64,000 nucleotides of DNA from Atopsyche davidsoni (Eukaryota > Arthropoda > Insecta > Trichoptera > Hydrobiosidae): contig JAILWY010000025.1 of assembly GCA_022113835.1 (NCBI GenBank), forward strand, positions 5,766,001 to 5,830,000, in the 5' to 3' direction. How positions within the stretch are numbered: the stretch's first letter is position 1; each line of letters opens with the position of its first letter. Position numbers and translations under genes: made by a program. This document shows, piece by piece, positions 22,457-36,895 of this stretch. Below the pieces are notes generated by a model. It had not been told where the DNA came from. It was given only the letters and a program-made list of their open reading frames with translations, and searched no databases.

Positions 22457-22731
22457 TACTCTTAGTGAGAATTTGACTATTTTTATGTTAATATGTTTTA
22501 TATGTATGATAAGAAAAAAAATTGATTAATAGCTTGACAATGAAAAAAATTTCAATCTTAAACACATGAAAATGCTTTTATGACATAGAAAACCCAAAAC
22601 ATAGCGCAACACAAAGCCTGTCAAAATTAACTGTTTTTAATAAAAGTGTACTTCTATTTCATTATATTTTATATTAATTTAAAAATAGCAGAAAAATAAT
22701 TTCGCTGTGCGAATCTTTTCATTCCTTGCAG

Positions 22732-22839
22732 ATGGGGCAGTCTTGTTACAAATTATCCCCCGAGTCCGGAGTCATTTATCAAGTCCGTAAAAAAGCTCAC
22801 CGTCAAATATGTGAAATAGATCCGGCGCGCAAGGATTAA
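22732..22839 (+). other. Small open frame behind a good splice acceptor, GC-richer island
   Basis: TTTTCATTCCTTGCAG is a strong acceptor consensus ending at 22731 and is followed directly by ATG and 35 open codons to TAA at 22837-22839. The translation contains LSPESGVIYQVRKK and is not recognised. The island continues GC-richer to about 22900. It could be a terminal exon or conserved non-coding DNA; the evidence is thin. Confidence 0.2.
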
Positions 22840-22899
22840 GCTCGCCCTTTTGGATCTAGCGGCCATAAGAAAACTCTCCTTTTAAATTTCACTTCCCTC

Positions 22900-25680
22900 C
22901 AAAACACTTTCACGCCAATCAACATAAATAATGTAATTAGGGAAACATCAATTAACTACCCGTTTGAAGGGATGCTTTCAGCAGGGGATTGATTATTACA
23001 GCTACTGACAGTTTTCTGAGCATCCGTTTCCCTGAATTAATATTTGATTAAGTGAAGACGACAAATGATGTCGTTTATGCATGGTTTAGTATATTAATTA
23101 TACCATAACAATATATTGTATTAATTTTATATCAAGTATTCAGGTAAATAGCAAATATTTGTTAGCACATTTTAACACCCAAAATTTTTAATATCTGTAC
23201 AGGTATTAAAATCAGAACTTATTTTCAATGATGTATAAAGTTGTGATTGATTTTTTTTGTAGATAAATACTTTAGCAAAAGGTTAGTAATACCTTAGGTT
23301 TAAATCAACAGTCTCTCCTTGAATATGTGGAAACTGAGAGAAGGTGACGAGCAGTATCAAAATACATATATTCAAGCATTCTATACAAATGCTATTTTAG
23401 AGCCTACAACAATATAACGTACCAAGTGTCTCTAATACACACATTTATGTGGAGAAATATAAATTGAGGTTGTATTATTTTAAACCGGGTGTGTTCTGCA
23501 GATAAGCCCGTGGAGCAAATATAAGCAATCTGAATTATAAAGTAGATTGGCAATTAATATACTTTTAGCGGATGACTTGTGAAGACAGAGTGAACTCAGT
23601 GATTCAAATTTTTGTATATCAATAATTTTTTTTATTAAAAATAGTACGAAAAACATAATTTTATTAATTATATGTGTTCGTTGATAATATTAATAAATTT
23701 GACTTATACAAAAATCTGATTCAAACTTACTTAGGAAATTTAGTAAAAGACAGAACTTTATATATTATCTGTGCCTTGAATGTAACATGTTAAATTATTT
23801 TACTGTGTTATATATATCGATTTTTGAACATATAGAATACCCATTTTTTTTAACAGCCCCCTACTCATTTAAAGTAGTCTGGTTATATTGTATTTATTGA
23901 GATTATCAAAGCTTGGAAGTTATCTGCTCATCCAATGGACGTGAAAAACATTGCTATACTAAACTATTGCTGATGTAAATTTATTTAAAAAGTACTTAAG
24001 CGTAATAAAACTGTTACTAACTTTGTCTCAAATGGTTCATGAAACGCTTTTAAATATCAAAAATTTTAGTGAAAGGGATAAAAACCATTTGCTTCCTGAG
24101 TATTTCTCTTAAATGTAGTCAGCACTGTTTAGAGCAAGAACTCAATTAAGCTTCGCCTAAATCACTGCTGAAGCATCATAGAAACAAAGATAAATTAGCA
24201 GAGAGCTTACAGGGGTGGGAGACCTCCCTTAAATTGAAGCGAACTTTCAGGATAGATTGTTTGATAGTGAGATTCGAATAATTTAGATGCTACCTTGAAA
24301 ACAGGCCAAGGGGGATGATTTATATATTACGTGAAAAATATGCGGTTAATCTCCTGAAAACAAGTAAATTTAATTTTTAGAAAAACCCCATAAACAAAAA
24401 ACGTTATTTTGTATAAACAAGAAGTTAAACAATATATTTTTGAAGTTTTAACCACAAGATCATATTGATTAACAAAGAAAACTTTATTTTAAACACGTGT
24501 TTCAATTATTGAGAGGTGGTAACGATTTATTTATAAATAGATATCTAATTAATATTTGTTACTTTGTTATAAACTACTTGCTAGTCCATTGATAGTTCAT
24601 GAATAGGAGACACGTTTTGTTGCTAATAATACTATTATTAGATATCTAGATATCACTTTATTTAAGTAATATGTTGTGATGTTACCAGATAGCTATACAA
24701 CTCTTTGAATTATCATAAATATTTTTAAAAAAAGCCTACGAGACATTAAATCTCAACACTTTTAAACGCTTGACTTCCTACGATTTTGGGTTACGGTCTT
24801 CAAGTATTTGTAGGATTATGTAGTTAAAAGTCTTCTCGTTTCTATTAGTAAACTTTTAATTATAATAACGATACATAACATTGACTATTGATGTATAAAT
24901 ATTTGACATTATTTCAGGCAGCTAAAGAATCTGGAACATAGATCAAACTTATAATTGCATAAAAAGTAAATTTACTACTGTGCGTACAGTTGTATCGGTT
25001 TTTTTGGTTAAGAGCTGTAGTATGTTCAGGCAGCTTTCACTATATTTTTACTGTACAACACCTGTGTTTAATTAAATTTTGGTGTTCTTATTTGCCTCCA
25101 ACTAAAAGATTTTTAATATAGTTTCTGCGTTCCGTTTTTTTTTCATTTTAACAAATTAAATAAACCAATACGGAAAGCGTAATAGGAGATTCTCATTGCT
25201 GTCTTTTTTTTACTAAGCGACTCTGGTAGTACCGTCACGTTTCAAAGCAATTAATAAAACACCTGGAGGCCTAATTACGAAGGAGAGAAATATATATTCA
25301 AATGATAAGCCTTGCTTTATCTCTGCGAAGAAGATAAACCGTTTATTGTTGCTGCCAAGTGTACCTGAGATATTGAATTTAATTTCAAAATAAAAACTAC
25401 AGTACGAAATCCGTTAAATCTTTTTAAAATAATGAATCAATGTTTTCTGAGCACATGAGTATATATTTTTTTAATATATCGTATATTTTTTGTTATTAAC
25501 GATGAAAGTTAAAAAAATGTTATTAGTAAACACATTATTTAAAAAGTAACAAGTGAAAACTGTGGTTTACAAAATACTGATTTTAATAATTTAAATTTTT
25601 TTTATTTTAAATTATCGAAGTTTAAGTATTTGAGCTGCTCTTATATAATACGAAAGTGCTCGTATCTATCTATATTTTAC
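22900..25680. other. AT-rich desert, no gene recognised
   Basis: AT-rich. A mildly GC-richer part at about 24105-24260 has no sustained frame. GATATCTAGATATC near 24640 is a short palindrome. Nothing else is supported. Confidence 0.45.
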
Positions 25681-25684
25681 AGCA

Positions 25685-25885
25685 ATTGGGTATAAATAAG
25701 CAAGTTGCCAGGCACTGAGCTCGCCCGCCTCGGAGGCTTCCATCAATGTAACGGCGAGCATTACAGGACCTATTCATTCTGAAATGCAGCCATAAGGGCA
25801 GATCGCAGAGATTACAGCTAAATCTACTTTTGTCGGGAGCTTTAGTCGGCACCTCGTTTCCCAGCAAAAGCTTGCTGGCTTATGA
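25685..25885. other. GC-richer island, unidentified
   Basis: About 200 nt, clearly GC-richer than the surrounding DNA. A 65-codon minus-strand frame crosses it, without a recognisable domain and with a weak match to exon signals. It could be a conserved non-coding element. Confidence 0.25.
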
Positions 25886-28800
25886 AACTATTTGTAGAAC
25901 TTTGCAATAGCTTTTATGATGACTGCAGATTTTTCATTCTTTCAGTTATAAAATCTTGAAAAATTTAAAAACCATCAAAGTTAAAAACACACTTCAGTTG
26001 TTGAATGACAGATTGCAAGTATCAGGTGCAAATATACTGTTCACACAAAAAACTGACGAGAAAACAAAATGATTTTATAATAACAATTGGTTTGTCTTCT
26101 GTGTTTATATTATTCGAAAACTTTTGCTTGAAGATCTTTAATTACTCAGTATGAATTATCTCTCGTACGAATGAATGGAATATAATTTGGAGACAAGTCA
26201 ACATATGTGTGTTTACATTAGTTTGATATTAGACAGAAGTGGTTCATGACAAGAATTCACAGATGTAGATGACGACCCGGAATATGATAAAGTCTGGGTT
26301 AATAATTCATTACAAATATCAAGACACGCTAAGGGTAGATATGGAATTCTGGTCCGTGATGAGCTGTGTAGAGTTATTTCAGATTCGTTAGCTGTAAGAC
26401 TAAAAGATCACAAATGTCACGATCATAGAATTGAACCGTCTTTATAATATTAAATATATTAATAATTAAATTAATCAGTTATCTCCATTAGGTTTTAATT
26501 GACAGGTTAATAAGACAGGGTTGAACGGTCACGGCTTTGTTTGTTGCGGCCATCCCCAATCAGACCGGTATCTAAGTAATGAATAAAGTGGTCAGCTCAG
26601 CAACTTGTTTTTATTTTTTTGGGGATGATGGAAGAACAAGAGAATCCTATTTACCCTTCCCCACCAAGGATAAGGGTAGAGTGTTATATCTATACCCGAA
26701 ACAGGCGCCGAGCTTCCACCAATTTTAGAATAATGTTAGAATGTATTTGTTTTGATATTGTTCCAGTTTATAACCATGAACGAATTATTTTTCAGGAATA
26801 TTGTGTATCTCAAAGTAGCGAATAGGACTTAATAGAAAATCATATTCGTATTGTTTAAATAAAATTAACAATATAAACTCTCAACATAAATATCGCATGC
26901 TTTTATAAGTTAATACAATTCAACATTTAATCTAATACAAGTGAATGATAAAATCAACAGAACTTTGCTTGCTTTGTTCACAGGTTTTGGCTTATTGACT
27001 AAGTGGCTGGACTGTTAACCAAAAGTTTCCTTGTTTCAACTTAGAGCTGACACTTTAATCAATTTAATAAAAACAAAACGATGTATACATTGAAAATATA
27101 TAACTGCAAGCAATTATGTGTTTATAGTTTGCGATGAGATAAAATAATATAGAAGAAATATAAATATTTAAATAAAATAAAATCGTAGTAGTAGGAATTT
27201 TTTTATATAGTCTCTACTGGAAACAAAAATGGTTTATCCCTATCTCCAAGTAAACTAGAGTACCTTTATAGATAAAACCTAACAAAATGAAAACATTTCG
27301 ATGCAATAAAAAGACGAAGGTTCAAAAAGTAATCCTTCATTTTATCTTAAGGACCTTTAGAAATAATAATAAATTTTCGGACCCTTGGCCAACTACTCTT
27401 TTCAATCTAATAAAAAAGAATTTTCTTCTTATCCACAAAGTCTTGGCAAACATATATCAAATATAAAATAAGTAAGACATTTTTTATTGTTTTGCAGACT
27501 AAGTTAAATAAATGTCATTTTATATATATTTTTTTACCCCTTAAGATATCAAAAATAATTTATTTATTACCACATAAATATTTAAATTATCCAAATGCAT
27601 TTTCCTATCAATGCCCAATCATGTGCATGACTTTATTTATGCCCTCTGTTTTTAGTCTGATTTTATTAGCGATTCTCATCAATGATTACCTTTTAACAAA
27701 ATCATGAATCAATTTGCTCCCTCCTTCAATTTAAAATATTTCACTGTCAGTCTCTTTGTCAAGTCTTAACATCAAAAATACATTGAATAGATACTTCTAA
27801 TTAGTTGGATGTAATTTTGACACAATTTTATTCGCAATCATTAGCAATTAGATTTAATTAAAAATAAACATCCATTGGGTACAAATAATTTAATTAAAAC
27901 TGACTTTCAAGATTTTTTTAAAAGCTAAGTATTCGACAAGATAGAGAAAAATTGATTGCTGAAAACAAATTTAATCGTATAAATTTAATTATTATTTTTT
28001 TAATACTTTTAAAGTTACAACAATAATTTATTATATTTTTTTAGCATGAGAATTCTAAGCATTATTTATTAAAAGTGTGTATTAAACTCAGAGAGGATCA
28101 TTTGATAACTTGTTAACATAAATCTCAGATAAATAAAAGTAGTTAATTGAGTTACTAATCTACAATTAAGTGTGGGAAAAAAAATATCTTTTATTAAATT
28201 AAAGATCATCTGTTACATTGAAAGGGGTGAATAATTATTTAAAGTAATTATATAATAAATTAAATGCTCAAATAGATATGATTAATCTGAAAAGCTCTAT
28301 AAATATAACTTTCCCGCATTATCCTGAAAAAATTGAAGTCTCCTGCCTGAAAAACCCATGGAAATGGACCCATCACAAAGTTGGAGACAACACAATTTAC
28401 TGTTCTTGTCTGTAGGAGGGTGAAACTATTTTAGGGGTGTTATTGTGTTTGAGTCCTTATTAAAAATCTGTCAGACACCCACCCTTGAATCCTGAAAATA
28501 AATGATAATATAGCTAGTTTCAGAAGCTATTTAAAACATTTAAACCAATCGTGTTTTAAAATACGTATTAACTTTCTGGTGACGTGATTCTTTTTGAGGC
28601 AGCGTAAAATAAATTTTGATTGCGTTGGTGATGTAATATTTTTGTGATTTGCTTTTCAAAGTAGTAAAATGCTTGGCTAGCTTATTGGTACCATAAAGTT
28701 TGCATGCACAAGATTTTTAAATTTGTTTTAACATCTTTTTCAGTATTATAACCCAATTTCAACCAAAGCTTGAAATATATTAAATATATATTTTTAAAAA

Positions 28801-30525
28801 GTATTAAAAATGGTAAATCAAAAGTAGTCTTATGCATCGTAATATTATGAACTGAAAGACTTTTTTTATTAAAAGAATTTTAGGATATTACTTAAAATAT
28901 CAAAATTGATATGCTAAAATAACTTGTCGGTAATAAATGGTTAATTTAACACTTTATTAATTGACAGTAATTTAAATCTATAACTGGAAAAACCTGTAAT
29001 GTGGATTTTCAGCGAATTTCATTAAATCTCCTAAAATACTCTTTCAGTTAAATGAAATAAATATTTGATATAAAAACGTGTTAAGAACTGAAAACATCAA
29101 GAACCTCAGCACCCGAAAAAATTGAATAATCTAATAACATCTTGGCTTCAGAAATCATTGAGTAAACCTAATTTTTTTCTCTCACAAAACAATATTAGAA
29201 AAATAATTATTGTTACTCACAGTAACCATTCCCAATTAACATTATTAATGTGTTGTTTTATTTTTAATCTATTCGTAATCCCTTGCTAATGGTATTTACT
29301 TTTCTTTTCTTAGAGTTTAATTATTCAGGCGTGCTCTGTCCTGAAAAGAAGGTCTGTTTTAGAAAAAATAAATGAAGAGAGCAAGTAGTATTGACTCAGC
29401 TCGAAACATAGTGATATTAAAACCACCCTGCCTCGCCCTTCCTTTGTAATTCACAGCAGTGATTGATTACTATTTGGTAATTTATATACGATATATTATG
29501 TATTTGAAACCATTCCCCATAAGTGTTTGTTTTTGTAAGATTGATTTCCTAGGAGTGAGATTTAGAGATTCATGCGATCGTAAATCATATACAAACAAAT
29601 CAATCTAAACATTCATTTTCGCTGTTTTGAAATTACTTGTAATTTTTTCCTACAGCTGTTTCGCTTGAAAAACTTTTTTATACCATTCAGCATATTTCAT
29701 TATATCTATAATGTATGACTATTCATACCCTGTCCAACATAGATAACATTTACAAAACAGATTTTTGTGGCATTCATTGAGAAATACTGTACAAATTTTT
29801 ATGTGGAAAAAAAATCAGATATATGAAATATTTTCTCACTAAAACCAAAGCTCTGTATTATCAACACTCAAAAAGATGATGTTACATTTAGCTGGTTAAC
29901 AGATATGGTAAACTATCTGAAACATTATGCTTCTCTTCAGCAGTTGTTTCAGTGTTTTAATATGGCCACTGCGCGTGAGTTTCAGGAGGTTTTATTTGCG
30001 TACTTCCGTCGGACTGCCGGATGTACAGAAACGTTAGCTTCCTTTACGACGCTAGAGAATATAAAAGACACAAATGTGCCCATCTGTCTTATTTCTTATG
30101 ATGGATATTCCCCTTCGTTATTCTAGCGCAGCAATCTCTTTTTTATGCCTGTGAGACGTTTCTCTGAACAACCTTACTTTGTTTATTTAACAAGAAAATA
30201 ATATTATTGTTAGCAAGCCTGTCAATTTATAAAAAGATTTACACTAACTTAAACATTTAATTAACTTACCCGAATTTACGTTTTTTTATAAATAATATTA
30301 CTAATATGATTAGGCACATTAGTTCATACATATAAGATGATTTATAGAAACTACCGATGCACTAACCCTTGTACTAACGAATCACTTTACCTGGGTAATA
30401 AATACGCATCTGATTGACGTCCAATCAAAAAATAGACATTTTTTTTAATTACTGATGGAAGAGTGTGCATTAATTTAATAAAATCTCTCAAAGAAGCATA
30501 ATCTTAGTTATTGTGAGATTCTGGA
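25886..30525. other. AT-rich desert, no gene recognised
   Basis: Long AT-rich stretch. Mildly GC-richer patches at about 26230-26420, 26500-26610 and 28350-28400 have no sustained frames. The 73-codon frame at 29905-30126 begins with ATG but shows no recognisable motif. No repeats were recognised. Confidence 0.4.
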
Positions 30526-30529
30526 TTTC

Positions 30530-30765
30530 GGTGTCCTTTGCAGGGTCGAATCGGGATGCTTGCCCGCCTGGATTTTTTTTGTTTCCGGCGCGCGTTCGTC
30601 CTTGCGAAATTTAATCGGCACGACTTCACGGCGAATTACCTGCGTAGTGAAGTGTGTCTCAAAAGCACGCCTTTGCTGTACAAAGTAAAAATAGATCCCC
30701 GATATCGATCCGACCAGCACAATCCAGCAACAGTGCTCCAAGTCCGGTGCGACCGCTATTTTTAA
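30530..30765. other. GC-rich island open on both strands, possible exon
   Basis: This island is unusually rich in G, C and CpG for the window, and both strands have an open frame across it. Plus strand: a strong acceptor (GTGTCCTTTGCAG) ends at 30541 and a frame runs from there to 30765. Minus strand: an open frame (30741-30508, continuing upstream without an ATG) begins with a hydrophobic stretch containing CCWIVLVGSISGIYFYFV and then turns basic and charged, like a single-pass membrane segment. Which strand is coding, if either, cannot be decided from sequence alone. Confidence 0.3.
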
Positions 30766-32540
30766 AAAAAACCTACATGAATATTCAACGCCGCGCCGAA
30801 ATGGCTAATGGCACTTTAAATATTCATTTCTGGCACTGAATAAGATTGACTCATCAATTTCGTACAGTCTGCCTACTACTTACAACCTCCAATATATATA
30901 TACATATTATATAAACAGGTGACGCTGTGTTCTTAGGTGATAGGCTGAAATTTCAGTGATTTGAATATCTTCGCACACCACTCGTGGCGTGACTAAAACT
31001 ATTTCTTAATAAAAAATACTCCATACCAAGAACATGGCAAACATAATAACAAGAGCTGGAAAACCTCAGAGCACCTTCACCTTTTTTTTGGGCTTTTTCG
31101 ACGGAACATGAAAGTGTGGTTTCTTCAACGCCTTCAGATTGCTAGAGGACGTGTGTCACTACCTCAGAGCACATTAAATAATAATATAAGATGTCATATT
31201 TAAAACAAAAAAACTGTGTTAACACTACAATTTTTCTTTGTTATTTTTTTTCCCTTTCAACATCTTGCTCTTAACGAAGAAAATGACTTTCTGGGTTGAC
31301 AATGCTTTGAAAGTACTCAATAAAAAAATGATGCCTTCATTTATAGTATTTTTGTTCATCGTTACATAAAAAAATAAATAATCTAATTATTGTATTAACT
31401 TCAATAGCTTATATTACATTCAAATATCGGGTTGTAATTCAGCTTCAAAATATAAGTCCATTTATCAATAATTTCAGACAAAACAGCATTATAACCTGTA
31501 GAGATAAGCTCCGCATTGTTCTCTGGCATTGTACATTATACTCAGTAAGATTTCTACTCTGGTACTCCACATCCATTGTGTAGTCTACCAGGACATTAAA
31601 AACAAACAAGAAGAATCGTGTGAATCTATTACAAACGTATTTCTGAAGACTTCTCGGATAGTTAGAGAACAAGCCAGTCGTTTTTAGAACTAGAAGACGA
31701 GGTAAACTTTATTACTCCGCATTAGCATCACGCTGATTCAAATTATAATCTAAGTCTTTGATGCTGGCAGAAAACATGTAAAAATATTCATATGAATATT
31801 ATCACAGGATATTCAATTGAATTATATATTTGAGTGCTTCCAAGAAGTAAAAACATTGAATGAAGTATGCTGATAAGGTTCCTGTAGGGTGACATCTTAA
31901 TTATTTTTTAAACACAAGCAGTAGTAAGAGAAGGTTAAGTCAAGGAATATATGTATTTTTTTTATTTGTTTATGATTTTGCTGGTAAATACGACTTTATT
32001 TCTATCGCTAGCAAAGTCAGCATAATCAGTTGAATGTGTTGCAAGCGAAAACGTCATTTGTAACCTGTGACACTGTGAAAGGTCGGTACGTTCGTTTATT
32101 TTTCAGCCCCATTGATTTTCCTCGGAAAACAAATTTACCCCATCTATCAAATGACCTTCGGTACTTGACCGTGACTAATCTATCTCTCAGCGTTTATTCT
32201 ATAAATATGCAATATTTATGTTACACTTCTGCACACCTTGTTTTGTAAATTTTATAAATATAAAATAAAATTGGATTTGAACAAGAAGACGAAGAAGCAG
32301 GGTTTCAGTTAATTAGGCTGTTCGTGTTAATTAGTAACCGCAGATACTCTTTGAACTATAAATAAAAGTAATCCGTCAATTTAATAGAATTAAAACACCT
32401 AAAAAAAATTTCAATCTTTAAAATTAAAACCACGATGCGGTTTTAAATAGAATGGCGCACATCCGATTGTATTTCTTTTCCTTGATTTATAATTCCATCC
32501 CCCATAAAGTATCACCGCAGAAAATAGCTCGTTGATCTAA
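30766..32540. other. AT-rich stretch, nothing recognised
   Basis: AT-rich, with short chance ORFs only. A slightly GC-richer patch near 31475-31680 has a 75-codon minus-strand frame without a motif. Confidence 0.4.
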
Positions 32541-32690
32541 CACAGTATTGATTTAACAACTGAAATAGTGCGGACAGATACCTGACTTCAAAATTCATTT
32601 ACCAAGGTATAAAACTGCTAAATTCTCAAAAAGCAATCATCAATAGGCAAAAGTATTTAAATGACGTGACGTATTGTAGACGAAACGAAG
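32541..32690 (+). repeat. Dispersed repeat family B, copy 1
   Basis: Aligns with 54347-54510. Shared blocks in order are CACAGTATTGATT, a GATAGA/GACAGA block, AATTCTCAAAAAGCA, and a TGACGTGACGTA end. This copy has two TGACG units where the other has about six. Confidence 0.6.
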
Positions 32691-34879
32691 CGTATTTTTT
32701 AAGCTCACAAACAATTTATATGAACCTGAAAAATTATCAATGTACGAGCTGAAAATTGTATTGATTTAAGGAGATGTCTCTTATTATACGAGTATATAGT
32801 AAATCTTGATTCTTGAGCTAAAAAATTTCACCATTTTTAATTTCTAACTTAACCGTATTATGTTGCAAGGTGTATAGAATAGTTTAGCCTCTCACCCCTG
32901 GCTTAAGTCATCTCGTATTACCTCCGTTGTTCTGAAAGTGTAACACACATCGTTCTAATCCATAATATGTTGCATGGAGTTAGTTATAAACTTCAAGCAA
33001 GCAATATCGTATATGCGAGCAGTAAAGCAAAGTTTGACCTAAAATATCTACATGACATATAATGTCAATATTTTCAATCACAATTATAAAATATATAAAT
33101 ATGAGTTTGATAATTTATAGTTTAAAAGTAATAAAATCGCCTTTACAATTCGTCACTTTTATATTTTGTCATTACTCGATTAGAATATAATATATAATTT
33201 TTTGTTTAAAGTTACACTATTTTAGGCATTGGTGGTTAAAGTAAAGAATTTCTAGAAATAAAAAAACTGATTTTTAAGTTCAATGTTATATACTTAGTTA
33301 TTGCTAAAAGCTGATTGCATTATATAAAATTCACTGTACCCATATATAAACTAGATTTATCTCTTATTTGTTCCTCGTATACTTTCAGTTTTCGTTCGAT
33401 AATGGAGTCGTTTGTTTGTATTTAATCTGCAAAGTTAAATTTTTTATTTACAAATATGTTTATTTTTTGTGAAATATTATTCCGTCCTGTTTTTTTTCCT
33501 TCCGACATCTCTTTTCACTCGCTTTTATAATTTTGTCACTTGTTTACTTTTTATTACGCTATTTATTTACCTTTTGGTAAAATAATATCTACACAAGCCA
33601 CCCAAAGCTTAAGAGAGCTCGGGCACAAAGCATGAGTAAATAATAAAAAAACGTAATAATAATAGAAAATATATATTTTAATTTTAAAGCTCATCGCACA
33701 AAACGCTGGCATGCTTAGATAGGCATACAATGTCAATTAAATTTAAATAATAATTTAAGAGACGAGATATTAAATTTTAATATGAAATAGACAGTGTTTT
33801 TAAAGAAAACCTACAGCTAACGTAACAAATGCAAACCATGATAAGATATTTTTACTTTTGTATGAATTAAATTCAGATGTACTGCCTGTGAGCTTATTTT
33901 TACACAGTAATACAAATTCTCATTTTATTTCATAATAACAGTTTTATACACACATTTATTAATGTCGGTACATCGATTATAAATTATTGCGTTTAATGAG
34001 AAAAGGAAATTCAAAATCAAATGCTTTATTCTGAGTAACAAACAATGCAAAATACTGAGACACACATTATTGAATATGATTTATTGCCTCAAACGTTTAT
34101 AACGAATCGAATTAAATATTTAATTATGAGATGTATATTTAATGAAATATGAAAGTAATCATATACATAACTAAGGTATATTGGACGATATTTATTATTT
34201 TTACAGCTGTTAGTACCTGATATTCTGTATTCCAGTTTAGCAAAAAAAATAAAGAAATGATTAGCCCACACTCTCATCTGGCTTAATGCTATCGGTATTT
34301 TATTATTTTAATACTGAGCAGGTGTTCTGTTTGATTTAACAAATAAAACTGTAATGCCATGACCTTAAAAAAGACTATGTATTTACTATATATTATAAAT
34401 CTTGTGCGTTGCCAAAGTAACATATATATGTACTCACAAGGGAAATTTACAAAATGCTACAAGTGTTCAGAATCAAATTCTGTCACCTGGTAGCGTTTTT
34501 TATTTCCTGGAAATAAGACTGAAGAAAAGCAGCCGACATGTTTTTAGTCTTGAAGTATTACAAATGGATCAAAGTACATGTAGTTACATGTCATCTTGCA
34601 GATAGCCTACAAATTTTAAGATTCAGATACAGTGAGAGTTGATTATTACAATATTCATAAATAATTTATAAATCTATAATATTATATTAGTAATGTAACT
34701 TCTGATAACCAGAATTTAAGTCTTCACTCAAGGCAGAAGCATCATCTTGTCAGCAGACATAACCATAAGTATCTCGGAATAAGCACAGTTTATTAGGTAT
34801 TCCATGTCTTTGTGTTCGGAAAGGACAATATATCAGGTGAAAAGTTCTCTCTTTTTGATAAATATCACACACTTCCGTG
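32691..34879. other. AT-rich stretch, nothing recognised
   Basis: AT-rich. No ORF beyond chance, no recognised repeat or RNA gene. Confidence 0.45.
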
Positions 34880-34990
34880 AAATATTATTCCGCCGGCGAT
34901 AAATTCTGGTTTTTGCGCCGCACCTGTGGTTTTTCTACTGCGATTGTTATTTTTATTGCCCCGGCAACACTGCGGAAAATATAACTGAGT
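34880..34990. other. Small GC-richer island
   Basis: About 110 nt with CpG-containing words inside AT-rich DNA. A minus-strand frame (34865-35215, 116 codons) crosses it; only its last third is compositionally protein-like. No domain was recognised. Confidence 0.2.
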
Positions 34991-35799
34991 ATCTTTGGTC
35001 ATTATTCTTTGGGAATTCTGGACTTGACTTGGGATATTATTATATATGTGAAAACAATGTAGTTTATTTGAAAAAAATGTAAAATACCCTCTAGAACTAT
35101 AACTATACATAGTATATTTTACACCATTTTTATTTATGACATTGAATATTGATGATAGTTTTTTTTTTATATCAATGTATTTCTTATCTAAAATCTGAAA
35201 AAAATTAACTGACATCTAAAGCGTAGACTCATATATTCACTCCATTTTATACAGTATTTAAACGAAGTGTACAACTCTTAATTTTTCATAGCAAATATTC
35301 AAATAATTTGGTTTAATAATAATGGCGTTGCAGTTAATTAATTACCATTTTCAGCTGCAATGTTATAAATTTACTGAAACAATATGCATACAGCACAAAC
35401 TTATGCTGACCTTTTGAATGTATTTATTCATTGCTATGTAAAGCATTGAAGTACCGAGTAACGTAATTTTCGTGTTGATATTTTGCTATTTATTATTCCA
35501 AGAAGCTCTCTACGGTGGTGGTTGTATTTAAATAAATACAGCCCATAACGAAGTCCCATGGCTGTTGCGCCTACCCTGTGTGCTACCCCTTGTTTATTCC
35601 ACCAAGAACTTTTCCTACGTGGAAAATATGTTAAGTAGATGAATGGAAAATGAGAACCCGACGAGCATAGCTGCCTGAAGTATCACCTGGGAAAATGGAA
35701 GGCACGTATTATTGTTTACGGTAGCTTAAATTTTGAAGTATAATTTTAACAACAAATATGAACAGCCAATTAGCTATGAGATATCATAAAAAAAAGATT
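34991..35799. other. AT-rich stretch with a GC-richer patch
   Basis: A patch at about 35505-35700 is GC-richer, without a sustained frame. Nothing else is recognised. Confidence 0.4.
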
Positions 35800-35802
35800 G
35801 TG

Positions 35803-35832
35803 AGTACTTTCGGTTTTTGAGGACTTCTTCAG
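35803..35832 (-). repeat. Hammerhead-like relic of a Penelope-type element
   Basis: On the minus strand the core CUGAAGA (35826-35832) is followed by GUCC, a loop, ACC, GAA and the self-complementary hexamer AGUACU (35803-35808), then C. This is the order of a hammerhead with a dimer-type stem III. Stem II pairs poorly (GUCC against AACC) and no good stem I could be drawn, so it is probably decayed. No inverted partner arm was found nearby. Confidence 0.35.
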
Positions 35833-36895
35833 GTCTAAAAATTCCCTAAACGGCACTGCATATGTGTTCATATTTACAATTACGTAAAAGAACCACCAAA
35901 CAATTAAAATATTCAGTATTTGAACATTAGTTAAGTACTAAAAAAAAACGTTTAATGGATTAAATATTTTTTTTTATATATCCATAATACTTCTTACAAT
36001 AATGGCAGTTGAATATTTTTTTAAATAAGCCTCGAAAAAAATCGTGAATGTTCTGTATTTTCTCACGTACCGTTTTAGAGAAATAAAATAAAGCATTTTC
36101 TAATTTCAGAGGCCTGAAAAAAAAAACAATCCCAAATTAAAAACAACACCTTTAACCAATTTCTTTGTCTCATCTTGACGTCCTCTGTCCCAAGGCGTGG
36201 GATTCAGAGACAGATAAGGCTCGACTATTTTTAGAAAAAATTCATAGCTTCGTGTCCCCAGGGGAGTCCGCTAGTTTAGAAGGGACATGTAAAAGTAAAT
36301 AGCGCCACATGCATCTTGGGAGGCTCTGTTTTTTTGTCTACAGGGTTGGTTTATCCAAAAATAGATGATAGATGATGAAATTGAGTAAAAGATACTAAAT
36401 ATATTCAAAAATAGTTTGATATGAATATAATTTTAAAAATACTTTAAAAATGATGGCTTTGGGTTGTGATTCTGATTCTATAAAAAAATTGTAAAATATA
36501 AAACATAACTTATAAATACGATTTAAAAAAATATGACTTATTTTCATTTCTATAGTTTTTTGTCATATTTTAATTATAAGTAAATGCGAAACATTTTTAC
36601 AATACAAAACAATTACGTAATTGATTAGAGAGATTGAATGTAGTTGTAAAACAAAGATGAGAAATTTGTACATTACAAATAAAGTGTATTACAAAAAATA
36701 CATTTTGTAGTTAGCGTTTTTGCCTCTCAGACTGATCGAGCAAATTAAAAACTTATGACCTAAAAAAGTATAACATACTAATAATTAAATTTTTTGCTAA
36801 CAAGTAAAATTTTTATCAATATTTCACAAAACTTTTAAAAGTACCGAAATAAACAGAAAAAAGGTTATGCGGCATGTAACCGTAAAAACAGATGG
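35833..36895. other. AT-rich stretch, nothing recognised
   Basis: A GC-richer patch at about 36170-36350 has no sustained frame. The rest is AT-rich. Confidence 0.4.

Noticed and set aside
29905..30126. 73-codon plus-strand ORF with ATG
   Set aside because: No motif, no clear splice or promoter context, length at chance level.
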